A stretch of DNA of 64,000 nt from Flectonema sp. DT1601 (GCA_964019425.1 OZ025848.1:372001-436000), one strand, 5' to 3'. Counted from the stretch's first letter, positions 44,764 through 55,874 are shown. Notes: generated by a model not told the origin, from the sequence alone. Made by a program: numbers and translations.

Positions 44764-47022
44764 ATGCCAACAAAGCGGAAAAAACGAGCGACATCGGTAA
44801 AGGGAACCAGTGGATGTAGCACGCCGCAGTCACTATCATCGACGGTGACGGTTCAATCAAACACACTATCAAATACGTTAAAGGCATCCCCACCTTTTAA
44901 ACTTAGACTTAGTAGTGGTAGTTTGAAAAAACCGAGACACTGCGATCCTGTTAGCGATGGTGATGACAACGAGTCTGATATTAATATCACTGACGACACT
45001 AGTGGTGGTGGTGGTGGTGGTAGTGGTGGTGGTGGTGGTGGTGGTGATGGTGGTGGTGTCGCAATTGCAAAGGTCGAAGAAGAAGAAGACGACACACACA
45101 GAATTCTAATGGAAAAAATATTGACTTTGCAAACTGACAATGAATCACTGACTGAGTTGAACAGTATTATAAAAAATGAATTGAAAAAACAGGGAGAGCT
45201 GGTGGAATCACTCAAAAAATCCTCTACGAAGACCCAACCAACAGGAACTACTACAAACACAACCGCAGCCAATGAGGTTATCGCTCTTCATGAACAGTTG
45301 CAGGCATTGCGAGATCAAACACGAATTGATCAAACTAGGTTAGAAAATGAAAAAACCACCCTAAAGGCAGAAATAGCCAACCTCACTGCTGACAAGGACG
45401 ATAAGAATATCATAGAGAAAGCTCTCTTAGCATTGCAAGAAGAAAAGAATTCTTTCAAGAATAAACTTCAAACAACCCAACAGCAACTAACAGATTGTAA
45501 AGTAGCTCGTGAGAAGGATAATGATTCAGTTGAGAAACTTAGAAAACACCAACTGATGGTTGACTTAAAATCATCAAACGAGAATCTTCGTTTAAAGTTA
45601 GAAGCAGCAAATAAAACAATAGAAGAACTTCGTCAGGAAAAGGAAACCCGCGAAAAGCAAGACGACCATACGACACAAGTATGTACCTCATCGTCTGACT
45701 CACCATCACCAGTCGAGGTAAGTAATACAAAGGGTGATGAAGCTGTTGCATTAGAGTTAAAAAAAGGTGATTTACATGTTGCCGTTAACAACCTGCAATC
45801 TCAAGCTGCAACAGCAAAACAAACAAAATCTGGTCTTGAGGATGAAGTCGCAATGCTCGCTGATAAGAAACTATCTTTGGAGACTGCTTTAGGACATCTT
45901 CGTGAGACTAAAGAATTGTCAGAACGTGAGATAAAAAGATTAAAACAACAACAGGACAAACTCTCTGAGCAACACGTCAGCATGCTTTTAGAAGTTGAAA
46001 AACTGGGTGAATCTCGGAAGGAGCTTTCAAGGAATATTAAAAATGCGAGAGCGGCTCCTAACTTTCAACAAAACCAACATCAACACCAACATCAACAGCA
46101 ACAACAGCAACAACAGCATAAACAAAAAGGTTATAAAGCTGGGGCTCGAAATGCAGCGAATCGATCTTCAACTATTCCAGTTCCGCATCCTGTTCCTACA
46201 AGGGAAGAACGTTCCATATTCGTTATTCGACATGGAGAGAGAGCCGATGAAACAAAAGGATGGAAAGATGCAAGCAGACCTTACGACACACCAATCACAC
46301 CTTACGGCATGAAAGAGGTTTGTATTTTAAATTATTTTGTTGAACACGTTTTGGTAAACCCGTCGAGTCATTATTTATTTATACGGCGAAACTGTGTTAA
46401 TTATGACGGCGAAAAAAAAAAAAAAAAAATTACACTAAATTCCCTAAAATAAATTCACACCACAGGCTGCTACAGCAGCGACAGAAATAAAAAAGCGACT
46501 GAGTTCTGATCGTTGCTTGCTTGTTTCATCACCGTATCGAAGATGTATTGAGACGGCTTGTGAAATTCTGAAGTTGTTTCCGGCTTCGGAATTGCTTGTT
46601 CATCATGGATTCGGAGAAATGAAACAAGAGAGGGTATGTCAGTGGTCTATATTATCGAAACAGCTGTTTCAACTTTAAAAAAAAAAAAAAAAAAAAACCA
46701 AACACAGCTTGTCGGTAAGAACAACCCAACATTCCCTGATCAAGGATACACAGTGGCTATTGACGGATCTCAGCAACCATCATTCCCAGAGACTTTAAAC
46801 ACGGCTGCCGAGCGTTCAAAACAAGCGTTCTCTCGCATAGCTCGAGAACCAGAATACCTTCCATATAACATTATAATAATAACCCACGGTGATGTTGTTA
46901 ATTTTTGTAGTACAAAAACGGTGTATAACGTTGAGACTACTGGTTTTGTACAGCTATCAATCCAAGGAAATGGTACTCCGAAATATAAATCGTCTTACAG
47001 AGTTTCTGCACTTCAAACATAA
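44764..47022 (+). CDS. Coiled-coil protein with C-terminal histidine phosphatase
   Basis: Exons 44764-46317, 46466-46633 and 46708-47022 give about 678 residues. The ATG at 44764 (PTKRKKRATS) is chosen because an acceptor lies just upstream; the longer open frame starts without ATG and would lie before the acceptor. Layout: basic Ser/Thr-rich head, a glycine tract from a GGT repeat (about residues 80-98), coiled coil over about 110-440 (LRDQTRIDQTRLENEKTTLK), a His/Gln tract, then a histidine-phosphatase domain. Catalytic signs are FVIRHGERAD (first His and Arg), SSPYRRCIETA (second Arg), GFGEMKQE (Glu) and IIITHGDVVN (second His), so it looks active. The branch resembles the UBASH3/phosphoglycerate-mutase-like group; the substrate is unknown. 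Introns are 148 and 74 nt. Confidence 0.82.
45002..45057 (+). repeat. GGT trinucleotide repeat (poly-Gly)
   Basis: About 18 GGT units with single interruptions (AGT, GAT) inside exon 1 of the histidine-phosphatase gene, encoding a Gly tract. Length is likely to vary between isolates. Confidence 0.9.
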
Positions 47023-49160
47023 CATGCTTTCTCAATCGTTGTATGGAAGGTAGCGTCGATTGCGTCTTTTTTATGTAGAAAACAGTACCACTTTGAGACT
47101 ACTGTAATTTGTCTGTTCATCTGATGTGGTTTCTGTCATGTTTTTTTTATCGGTGCTTTGATTTATTAGTTAATTCTGTCTGCTTATTTTTTGAATTCTT
47201 TTTTTTTTTTTTTTTTTTTTTTAAATTATAATAAAGCGATAGTCTTCTTCGTCTTCTCCCATTTAGATATTTCTCTTCCATCTATTGCTGGGTTTGTTTT
47301 CGTCTGTCCACTTCAAACACGATTCTTTGTCGGGCCTTGTCCTTGAGGATAAGAATGAGGTTCTACTCATGTTTAGTATATTTTTCTTATGGCTCGGTGC
47401 ATTTTTTGAGTGAATTAATTCACACATTAAGAAAGGGAGGTTATTATAATAATTAATGAAAAAGTAGTTCTTTTTTTTTTGTCTTTGACGTAGGAAGGCT
47501 TGGTGTCTCGGTCTGACCTCCTCTGTTTTTTAATTTGCGAAAAAAAAAAATCTCTTCTATAAAAAAAAAAAATAAAAAAGAATTGGCTTTATCTTCAACT
47601 ATACAAGAAAATAATAATATAACAGCTGTGATTTTTTAGTTTGTGACACGAAACCCCCCGTGAACTGACTTAAACTGATAAAGCTAAAGGAGGTTTACGT
47701 GTGCTGCCTAACATTCTTTTTTGTTCTTACAATACTTGTTAAATGCAAAATAAAATAAAATAAATGGTCAATTGAATGTCAGCGATTACTCCCTCCCTGA
47801 AAGTAGAGCTGAATTGATAGGAGATCAGCTGATAAGTTAATTCCATTTATTATTCAGTCATTATTCTTTTAGGTTCATGATACATTTTCCCACCTATGCG
47901 ACAGGATTCTGTCTGCGTTCAACGAAATATAAGGCTAATCTGAATGGTTTTTTTTTTTTTTTTTTTTTTTCCACCCTCCTAAATTTGGGCTACGGCTAAC
48001 TAATAAAACAATTCAAAGACGTCCTCTCACTTGTCTGGCCACTTCCAATGTGAGGACTTTCTTAGAAAACCTTTAAAAAATAATTTGAGAATCAAACCAT
48101 TTTGTTGTATGCAGGTAGGTAGAAAAAAATAAAAATAGCCAAAGTATAGATTTTGATGTTTATCACTTATCAAAAAAGAAGGGCACCCACGTGAGTTTTG
48201 AGATTGCGCGCATGGTTCACATCCAATTTTTTTTTTTTTTTTTTTTTTTTTTTGTTGTACCGACTAAAGTCAGAGAAGAAACTATTGAAAAAGCCGTTAT
48301 TTTTAAATGGTCTCATGATTTGTTTTCCCCCCCGTTCCTTTTGAGCTTGAAAATGCAGTATCAAATTACCCCCCGTATTTGAACCCTATTCTCGTTTTTG
48401 CCAGTTTCAAGTTGCTTTCCATTTAATATTAGTATCAAGTTACCCCCCGTAATTAAGTACTCATGAGTTTTATAAAAAGCTGTTACGGTAACATAGGCAA
48501 GTGGCGCTCAACTATGTTCACGTGGCCTCCAGTGGTATTATTTATTTATTTGCAGTCATTTACTACGCTGCCGCTGACAGTCAAGATTGTCGGAGAAATT
48601 GTTGTTCCTTTTGAGCTTGAAAATGCAGTATCAAATTACCCCCCGTGCGACAGGATTACTGTCTGCGTGGTCCCCGAATTACCAAAGGTATCCGGATATA
48701 TATTTCCCTTTTATGAAGAATCCTCGTCTTTAAGCAATTGCAAATACTTTTTCAGTCAAGTACTTTTGATATTAATTTTGTTTTAATACTTTAAAAAAGT
48801 CGTTACTGTTTTTTTTTTTTTTTTTTTTTTTTACATTTGTTAAAATTTCAGGATTCTGTCTGCTTTGTCAACTATATATAAGGCTAATCTTGAATGGTTT
48901 TTTTTTAACCTTTCCCGGGGGTTTTATTTATTGTTGCTGATTGACTTCTAGTTTTTTACGTTTCCTGTTTCGATGCTGATCTTTTTGTGTCATATTGACT
49001 GCAAATGAAAATAAGTTGAGTGCTGTTTACTTTAACAATTAATTTATTCAGGCTACTTAAATAAAGTGATGAGTATTTCAAGATTGTTATCTGAGTTAAA
49101 TAAAAAAAAATATATATTTATGAACTTATCTTATTATTATTATAAACAGTTTTACGATAT
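47023..49160. other. 2.1-kb repeat-bearing intergenic interval
   Basis: No gene can be supported. It contains an exact 43-bp repeat (48334-48376, 48604-48646), a second family (47898-47950, 48647-48667, 48849-48900) and T tracts near 47200, 47947, 48227 and 48810. The open frame at 48463-48786 overlaps the 43-bp repeat and has a hydrophobic end but no motif. TTATTATAAACAG at about 49137-49149 is the acceptor for the next gene. Confidence 0.6.
48334..48646. repeat. Exact 43-bp direct repeat
   Basis: Copies at 48334-48376 and 48604-48646 are identical (begin GTTCCTTTTGAGCTTG, end TACCCCCCGT). A truncated relative (AGTATCAAGTTACCCCCCGT) lies at about 48430-48449. Copy 2 runs straight into GCGACAGGATT, which begins another repeat family at 47898 and 48849, so the two families overlap here. 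Confidence 0.85.
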
Positions 49161-50057
49161 ATGTCAAAACTAACAGAGCTCCTCGCAACTCAAGAAGCAG
49201 ATCTCGAATCTGCAGCAACCGGCTATCAAAATTATATAAAAAAACTTCCTAAGAAGCTATGGGAAGGTTGGTGGGCACTTTGGCACTACCGAGACGAGAC
49301 TTACAACAATGTGTACTTCATTCAGGAAGAGAGAGAAGTTTCATTCGAGTGGTCCACAGAAGAAGGAAGCTGCCATTTCAAAGGACAAGTCTCTGATAGC
49401 GGCTTATCAATAATTGGAGGTCGCTGCGGTGATCAAAATGATAAATTTGTCACTCCCCTCAGCATGCGTATTAGCACAGACGGATTAGTAATAACTCTGA
49501 ATTGGGATTGGGATGTAATGTTTCCGAGGGGAACTCATCCGAGGAGAATTGCACATGCCTTTCCAGAAATATTTATTTTAAAAACCTCCAACTCAATATT
49601 TAAAGCAGTCGAGGAATCAATTCCGCCATCATTTACGGTCGTGAAACGTGTTCAGGAAAAGGAAAAATTAGAAATATTAAAAGATCGAAAATTAGATTTT
49701 AAAAAATACCTCATCACTGATGACGGTGATCCTCTCGTTTCTGAGGAGGATGATTTTAGCAGTGAAGAGTACAGCATCACTTCGATATTAGAAGGGTTGG
49801 CGAATCTTAATATTTACTATGCTATTAATCGTCACAAGATACCAACCCTCAGATCTGCTTTGTCGCATCTCAAGAAACACCATTCTCTTTCAGTTTGGCA
49901 ATATTATCCAGAAATCGTGTCTGATTTGGATAATTTAAAAACATTTTTCAGTGTTATTGAGGTGTCGGATTTAGAGCCTTCTGAAGACGGTGCGAATGTA
50001 GAAAATATCATCTCAGAAATGATGGCTGTGAATCCTTTGATACTAAGTCTCGTCTGA
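49161..50057 (+). CDS. Unknown soluble protein
   Basis: 298 residues, single exon, no family recognised. The acceptor AAACAG ends 11 nt before the ATG. Residues about 30-150 are Trp-rich and beta-like (LWEGWWALWHYRDE, VSFEWSTEEGSCHFKG, LVITLNWDWDVMFPRG), suggesting a small ligand- or protein-binding beta sandwich. Residues 160-215 are charged and acidic, and the C-terminal 80 residues are helical. No signal peptide or membrane segment. Confidence 0.65.
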   Translation: MSKLTELLATQEADLESAATGYQNYIKKLPKKLWEGWWALWHYRDETYNNVYFIQEEREVSFEWSTEEGSCHFKGQVSDSGLSIIGGRCGDQNDKFVTPLSMRISTDGLVITLNWDWDVMFPRGTHPRRIAHAFPEIFILKTSNSIFKAVEESIPPSFTVVKRVQEKEKLEILKDRKLDFKKYLITDDGDPLVSEEDDFSSEEYSITSILEGLANLNIYYAINRHKIPTLRSALSHLKKHHSLSVWQYYPEIVSDLDNLKTFFSVIEVSDLEPSEDGANVENIISEMMAVNPLILSLV

Positions 50058-50351
50058 TAACAACGTGCTCATCTCTTAGATTATTGAGCTTTTTTACACA
50101 CAATACCATTTACATGGGTTGCTTTACTATAATTTGATAATAGATTGTTGGGGTTTTTTCCCCCCTTCCTTTTTTTTTTTTAAAAATAATTAATTAAAAT
50201 AACACTTTCGTTACTTTTCTTCCAGAAGTAGTACTACCTGATGAAGAGATCCTATTGAAGAATGAGATGAGGTTCTCAAACAGTTTTGGGAATAGAATTT
50301 AATTAGTTAGTATTATTTATAATCCAACAGGTATCTCAAAAAAAAAGATCA

Positions 50352-52610
50352 ATGCGGTCTTTAGTCGTTTGCTCTCTGTTTGCAATATCGAATGCAGCAC
50401 CACCTGAACTCGCACCACGTCTGCAGCCATTACCAGTTGGTTCGGTAACTCCAAAAGAATGGCTTCTAAAGCAATTGACTCTTCAGGCTGAAGGACTGTC
50501 TGGACACTTGTCTCAATTCTGGCCTGATGTAATGTCTTCTATTTGGATTGGAGGTACAGACGATAAAGGTCTTCATGAAAGGACACCGTATTGGTTAAAT
50601 GGTGTTGTACCACTCTCATATTTATTAAAGAATGCAGGTGTTGAGTTACTTCCAGGGTCTAAAGGAATTTACAAAGCCCCCTGGGGTGTGAACAGCTCTC
50701 TCTGCACAACTGGAACTGCTCCAAAAGGTGCTTCCGTGTTGTCGACTAGCAATGTTGGGAACACAAAGGAGTGCTGGTCGATGTGCGTAAATGAAGAAGA
50801 GTGTGAGGCTTTCTTAGTGACATCCAACACAAGTTGCAGTCTTTTTGGATCCACAGGTAGCGTCATGGCTTCATCAGATGAGAACTGCTACGGGCAAATG
50901 GGAGTGAAGCCGGTCAACGTTACTGCTCAGGTAGAGAAGTACATTTCATATGTCCTCTCTCACCAGGCTTCAAATGGTTGGTTAGGACCTGATGACAATG
51001 CTGGTAAAGGAGGGCAATACTGGGGACCATCAAACATGCTATTCAGTTTGATTCAATATGCTGAAGGTAACGATGATGGTACGAAGTCTACACCAAAGTT
51101 TAAACAAGCGACTTCAGCAGTGTTCCGTCACTTGATGCAACAACAACATCGTATGAAGACAACACCAATGACTGACTGGGCTCAGGCAAGATGGATTGAT
51201 GTTGTTTACACTTGTGAATGGATGATTGACAACGCTGGACTGAGTAGTGATAACAACACTGCTCTGTATGATCTTTCACTTACTCTTCAACAGCAGGGTC
51301 TCGACTGGAATAATTACTTTGAGTCCTTTGAACCACAAGTGATGCAATACATTCATAACGTTAACAATGCTCAGGCTCTTAAGTCAGCAGCTGTTCAGTA
51401 CAGATACAACACTTCATCAATGTATAAAAACTATACCATGGCTGACTTGAGTCGTCGTAGAATGGAAAACTTAGACGCAAGAGTTGGACTACCAACTGGA
51501 ATGTTTATCGGTGATGAATGGCTTCCTCCAAAGCCATTGAGAAGCCCTAGCAGAGGTATTGAATTGTGCGGAGTTGTAGAAGCAATGTTTAGTTATGGAG
51601 TTATGTTTTCAATTCACGGTGATCCAATGTTTGCTGACCGTGCCGAGAGAATTGCTTACAACGCTCTTCCTGCAACATGGGCTTCACCAACTGGAGGAGA
51701 TATGTGGGCTCATCAATACCTTCAGGCAATTAACGAAATAAATGCTATTAAGGCTGACCCTCATGTTTGGACACATGACGGAGATATGGCTGAAACCTAC
51801 GGTCTGGCTCCTAACTTCGGATGCTGCACTGCTAACTTCAATCAGGGATGGCCAAAATTTGCTCATAATTTGATATTCATCGATGAGAATGATGTTATTG
51901 TAATTGGAATGTATGCTCCTGTTGAAGCTGTAGTACCAGTTGAGGGTCACAAGATCATAATCGATACAAACTATCCATTTGATGATATCGTGAAAGTAAC
52001 ATTTGTAGCAGTGAAGACTATTCAAATTAAGTTAAGAATCCCAGGATGGGCAACAACAGCAACAGTTGATGAACAGCCTGCAGCTAATGGAACTTTCTTT
52101 AGAGGAACAGTTCAGGCTGGTCAAAGTAAAACTTTTGCTATCAACATGAACAGTAAAGTTCGTATTGAGAATAGAGACAATGGAGCAGTTGCTATCCATC
52201 ACGGAGCTCTCTTGTATTCACTTCCTATTCAACCAAACTACACAGTTTATGGTCATCATTTTGGTAGTGATACTCAAAGTAATGATTATTATCTTAACCC
52301 TATCTCTGAGTGGAGGTATGTTCTTGATGTTGATAGCGAGGATCCTTCGAAATCATTTCAATTCGTAAATAATGGATATCAACCAGGAACAGCTCCATTC
52401 AATCACACTGGATGGCCAACATCTATTAAAGCAGTCGTGAGACAAGTTCCAGAAAGTGTTTGGGGAATAACAACTAACTCTGCTTCAGTTCCTCCATCAT
52501 CACCAGTTTGCGTGAATGACACAAAGTGTGATTCACCTAAAACAGTAACGTTAGTTCCTCATGGTGGTACTGAGTTACGAATTGGTGAGTTCCCTGTGTC
52601 TGGTTTATAG
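50352..52610 (+). CDS. GH127 (DUF1680) glycoside hydrolase with PAN-like insert
   Basis: 752 residues, secreted (signal peptide MRSLVVCSLFAISNA). The family hydrolyses beta-L-arabinofuranosides from plant or algal glycans, retaining the anomer through a zinc-bound cysteine. Conserved blocks: SSIWIGGTDDKGLHERTPYW, LNGVVPLSYLL, SHQASNGWLGPDD. The active-site set is complete: E404-x-C406 (GIELCGVVE) and C491-C492 (NFGCCTANF) match the Glu-Cys-Cys-Cys zinc centre of characterised GH127 enzymes. Residues about 96-190 interrupt the catalytic domain between the YLL helix and the VEKYISYVLSHQ helix; this insert carries six Cys in a PAN/apple-like spacing (TKECWSMCVNEEECEAF...SCSLFG). No intron seen. 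In a phagotrophic flagellate it would serve digestion of prey or detrital polysaccharide (inference). Confidence 0.88.
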   Translation: MRSLVVCSLFAISNAAPPELAPRLQPLPVGSVTPKEWLLKQLTLQAEGLSGHLSQFWPDVMSSIWIGGTDDKGLHERTPYWLNGVVPLSYLLKNAGVELLPGSKGIYKAPWGVNSSLCTTGTAPKGASVLSTSNVGNTKECWSMCVNEEECEAFLVTSNTSCSLFGSTGSVMASSDENCYGQMGVKPVNVTAQVEKYISYVLSHQASNGWLGPDDNAGKGGQYWGPSNMLFSLIQYAEGNDDGTKSTPKFKQATSAVFRHLMQQQHRMKTTPMTDWAQARWIDVVYTCEWMIDNAGLSSDNNTALYDLSLTLQQQGLDWNNYFESFEPQVMQYIHNVNNAQALKSAAVQYRYNTSSMYKNYTMADLSRRRMENLDARVGLPTGMFIGDEWLPPKPLRSPSRGIELCGVVEAMFSYGVMFSIHGDPMFADRAERIAYNALPATWASPTGGDMWAHQYLQAINEINAIKADPHVWTHDGDMAETYGLAPNFGCCTANFNQGWPKFAHNLIFIDENDVIVIGMYAPVEAVVPVEGHKIIIDTNYPFDDIVKVTFVAVKTIQIKLRIPGWATTATVDEQPAANGTFFRGTVQAGQSKTFAINMNSKVRIENRDNGAVAIHHGALLYSLPIQPNYTVYGHHFGSDTQSNDYYLNPISEWRYVLDVDSEDPSKSFQFVNNGYQPGTAPFNHTGWPTSIKAVVRQVPESVWGITTNSASVPPSSPVCVNDTKCDSPKTVTLVPHGGTELRIGEFPVSGL

Positions 52611-53315
52611 ATTCATTTCCTTGTGAGATGATTACCTATTACTCAGTCGTGGTGTAGTTAGGTTACCGTTTTCATTACGGTCTTGTTTTCTATTATTATT
52701 ATCATTCTTTCCTTATTTCTGTTAAGTTAATATTATTTATTTATTTTTTTTTTTCACCCCCAAGTCTACCTCTTTTTCGTGTTTTCCAACGAATCTGAAT
52801 TGAGGAGGAATCTTAACCTTTTACATGCGTGCATTCCAACGAACATGAAACTTTTACATGATAAAAAAGTAATATAAAAATCTTTTTTTTTTTTTTTTTG
52901 CTTATTTTATTTTCCCTCTAAAACGAATTTTGCCAGGCAGTACCAGGATGACTCTCATGTCAGTTTTTTTTGTTTTTGTTTTCGCCTGCTAATTCAAATT
53001 ATTGGGGAAAGTGGTCTTCTTCTGCGGATGAATGCGTTTCTCGTATGCATCAAATGACAGGCTATACTAACTCGTATTCTAACTTTCTTCAAGCAATCCG
53101 TTTCTTTACGCCGCAAGGCATTTTCCTCCTTGCAGATTATGGCTGATTTAATTAACCGTCTGCAGAACCAACGTGATCCATTATTCTCTGAGACGCTGAT
53201 TGTTATGGTTTTAGTCCTTACTGTTCAGTAATGAAATAATAAAACTATGATTGACGTCATCTCATTTTTTTTTTAAATATAAAATTAACTTTTTTTCCCA
53301 GCCCCTCACAAAAAA
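52611..53315. other. Intergenic DNA upstream of the CDK-cyclin gene
   Basis: AT-rich; no gene seen. TTTTTTTCCCAG at about 53290-53301 is a textbook polypyrimidine/AG acceptor, 14 nt before the ATG at 53316. Confidence 0.55.
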
Positions 53316-55392
53316 ATGGATGATGAAAAAGATATCATTCCTGTTCCAATTGTCGAGGATGAAGTTACCAAAGTCAAGAATGATTTTCCAGAAGCAAAAG
53401 AGGAAGACGGTGATCTCCTACTGCCAATTGCAACAGTTTCTAAATACATCACGAAAGGCAAAGAACCACAACTAAAGATAAGAATTAGAGAAGGATCTTC
53501 AAATATGCTGAGAGGCGTTGGTTTAGGTGACCTATTCCTAGATATACAACTTGTAGAGTTGAGGAAGTCGTTGTCGGAGGTGACGGAAGCAACTCTTTCA
53601 AAAATAATAACTCACGTCGTGGAGTTTTTAACTGAAATAAGCGTCCGATCGATATTTCCTGAAAATACGAAATTCGAACCGACCATTTTGACAAGTTGCT
53701 CATATTCTGATTATCGCTATCAAAAACGAATCGGAGAGGGAGTCTACGGACATGTATACGCTTGTTATAAGAAAGCAACTGTGTCAGGTAATGAATCCTA
53801 CAGAAGACCGCGTTTTGCTTTAAAAAAACCACTTACGAAATGTTCAACAATGCCTCAAGAAATCTTAAGAGAAATATCAATAATGACCTTGTTAAAAGAT
53901 CATCCTTATGTTGTTGACTTAGTAGGATTGTGTATGAATATGTTAGATGTTAGTATGGTAATGTCGTATCATCAAACAACTCTTCATGACATTCGATTTA
54001 AAAGAAATCTTTCTCAGTTAAGAAGGGTGATGTACCAGTTTGGTGAACTCTGCAGCTTCCTAGAAAAACAAAATGTAATTCACAGAGATTGGAAACCTGC
54101 AAACATACTTTGGGATGAACCAACTCAAACGATTAGAATTACTGATTTTGGTCAATCAAGACTCGTGACAAAACAAAATTATATTTGGCACAAACATACA
54201 TTTACTCTTGACTACAGACCTCCTGAAGTCTGCTTGGGAGTTAACAAAATTGACAACAGAACAGACATGTGGTGTATCGGATTAGTTATTTACTTTATGA
54301 TCGAGAGAAGCTCTTTATTTGACGGATCTGACGACGATGGCAACAGAGAGATCCTCGCACAGATATTCGAAGAACTTGGTGTACCAACAAAAGAATCTTG
54401 GCCTGAATTTCGTTCCACACCAAACCACAAAAAGTATCGCGACGTAATTAAAAAGGGATCCACAGAAGGAAGTCACACCCTTTACAGTGTTTTATTAGAC
54501 GCTGACGTCGATGATCATCAGTGGAGAGAATGTGTTGATTTGGTTGAAAATTTAGTTGTTATAAATCCTAATGAAAGATTAACATCAAAGCAGTATCTTG
54601 CTCATCCGTTCTTTGCGATCACAAGAGATGAATTTTCAAAACCGATGGCAGAACAGCATCACCAAGTTAGAAATATGAGTGAAGTTAAAAACTACATTCA
54701 TCCTCAACCTGTTGATGTCGAGGTGTTAAAATGCACAAAAGAACAATCACAAATTCGTAGTCAAGTTTTAACAAAAGTTATCAAATCGTACTACGCATTC
54801 TTAACAAGAAGCACTGATATATTATTGTCAGGAGCACATGTTTTTGACTCCTTCTTGAGACATATCAACTATTCTATGTTAAATGGAACAGAACCAACTA
54901 TAGAAGTAACTGTCGCGTGTATATCCAGTTTATTGATGGTTTACAAACTTACAGATGATCAATATTTCGATATGAATGATGGAGGAAGCAGTCAATCAGG
55001 AAACTCAAACGATATTGAATGCTACGTCTCTAGTAAGGATGTTACGTTTTCACTCCAATCGTCTTCCTCTTCAGACGATCCGGAAGAAAACGAAGAAGTT
55101 GAAGAAGAAGAATCCTCAGAAACTTCTACCGACGATGACGCGGCGGAGCTTAATAAAGTAATAGCGATTTGTGCTCCTACGTCGAGTATTTCTGACTTAA
55201 AAAAAGTTGAACACATTATTTTGTCTACATGTGGATTAGAATACATGCGTGAGATATCATTTCCGTTACTACAAGAAAAGGCATTAGCAAGTGGTGAGTT
55301 AAATCCTGACTGTTTTAATATGTATCAATACTTAGCTCTTAGTGTTATATGTGATGATGAGGTACTTATCACACACACCATCTCAGAGGTAT

Positions 55393-55427
<35 letters not shown>

Positions 55428-55745
55428 GTGATGATATAAAACAATAAAACAGGCTCATAATGCGATCATAAATATCCTCAACCCACCTGATGACTTAGAT
55501 ATATCTGACTGCATATCATTAGTTATTACGGCAGGTTTACAGCAGGTATTCCCGTTGGTATGTTTTATTGTTGTGTGGGTTTTTGTGTTTGTTTGTTTAT
55601 GTTTTTTTTTTTTATATAATTTTTTAAACAAAAACCATCACAGGGTTCATTAAAGCAGCCACAGCGATCAAGACTTCAGAAAATCCTCAACATCAAAGAC
55701 GAAGATGTTAAGGGAGCGCCATTACTGGATGACAGCAGCTCTGAG

Positions 55746-55777
<32 letters not shown>

Positions 55778-55874
55778 GGAGGAAGAGGAGGAAGAAGAAG
55801 AGGAAGACGAGGACGAGAGTGAAGATGATAAACCAGCTGTTCACAACGATCCGACTGCTGGAATTCATGTTTAA
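53316..55874 (+). CDS. CDK-like kinase fused to a Pho80/P-type cyclin
   Basis: Exons 53316-55388, 55453-55557 and 55644-55874 give 802 residues. The N-terminal 130 residues are unassigned. The kinase (about 132-433) has IGEGVYGHV, K170 in FALKK, a PSTAIRE-equivalent helix MPQEILREISIM (E186), HRDWKPANIL (D258, N263), DFG (277-279) and YRPPE, all intact. The Thr phosphorylated by CAK in CDKs is replaced by His292, while the inhibitory Tyr144 is kept. Residues about 470-720 fold as cyclin by motif: IRSQVLTKVIKSYYAF, the conserved Lys in LLMVYKLTDDQYF, then after an acidic insert (555-620) ISDLKKVEHIILSTCGLEY with the conserved Glu, and a second box LALSVICDDEVLITHTISEV continued into exon 2. 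The LTDD...IS-LK-VE pattern points to Pho80/P-type cyclins. Exon 3 ends in a run of about 30 acidic residues. Intron donors GTATGT twice; acceptors AAAACAG and CATCACAG. Confidence 0.82.
55735..55824 (+). repeat. GAA/GAG acidic repeat (poly-Glu)
   Basis: A nearly uninterrupted series of GAA/GAG codons in exon 3 of the CDK-cyclin gene, encoding Glu with a few Asp at the end. It forms the acidic tail before the C-terminus GIHV. Confidence 0.9.

Noticed and set aside
44853-45272. Minus-strand Pro/Ser-rich frame
   Set aside because: Shadow of the GGT repeat and coiled-coil exon; its complexity comes from the repeat.
48463-48786. 107-residue frame with a hydrophobic C-terminus
   Set aside because: It overlaps repeat sequence present twice nearby, lacks an acceptor-plus-start context and has no motif.
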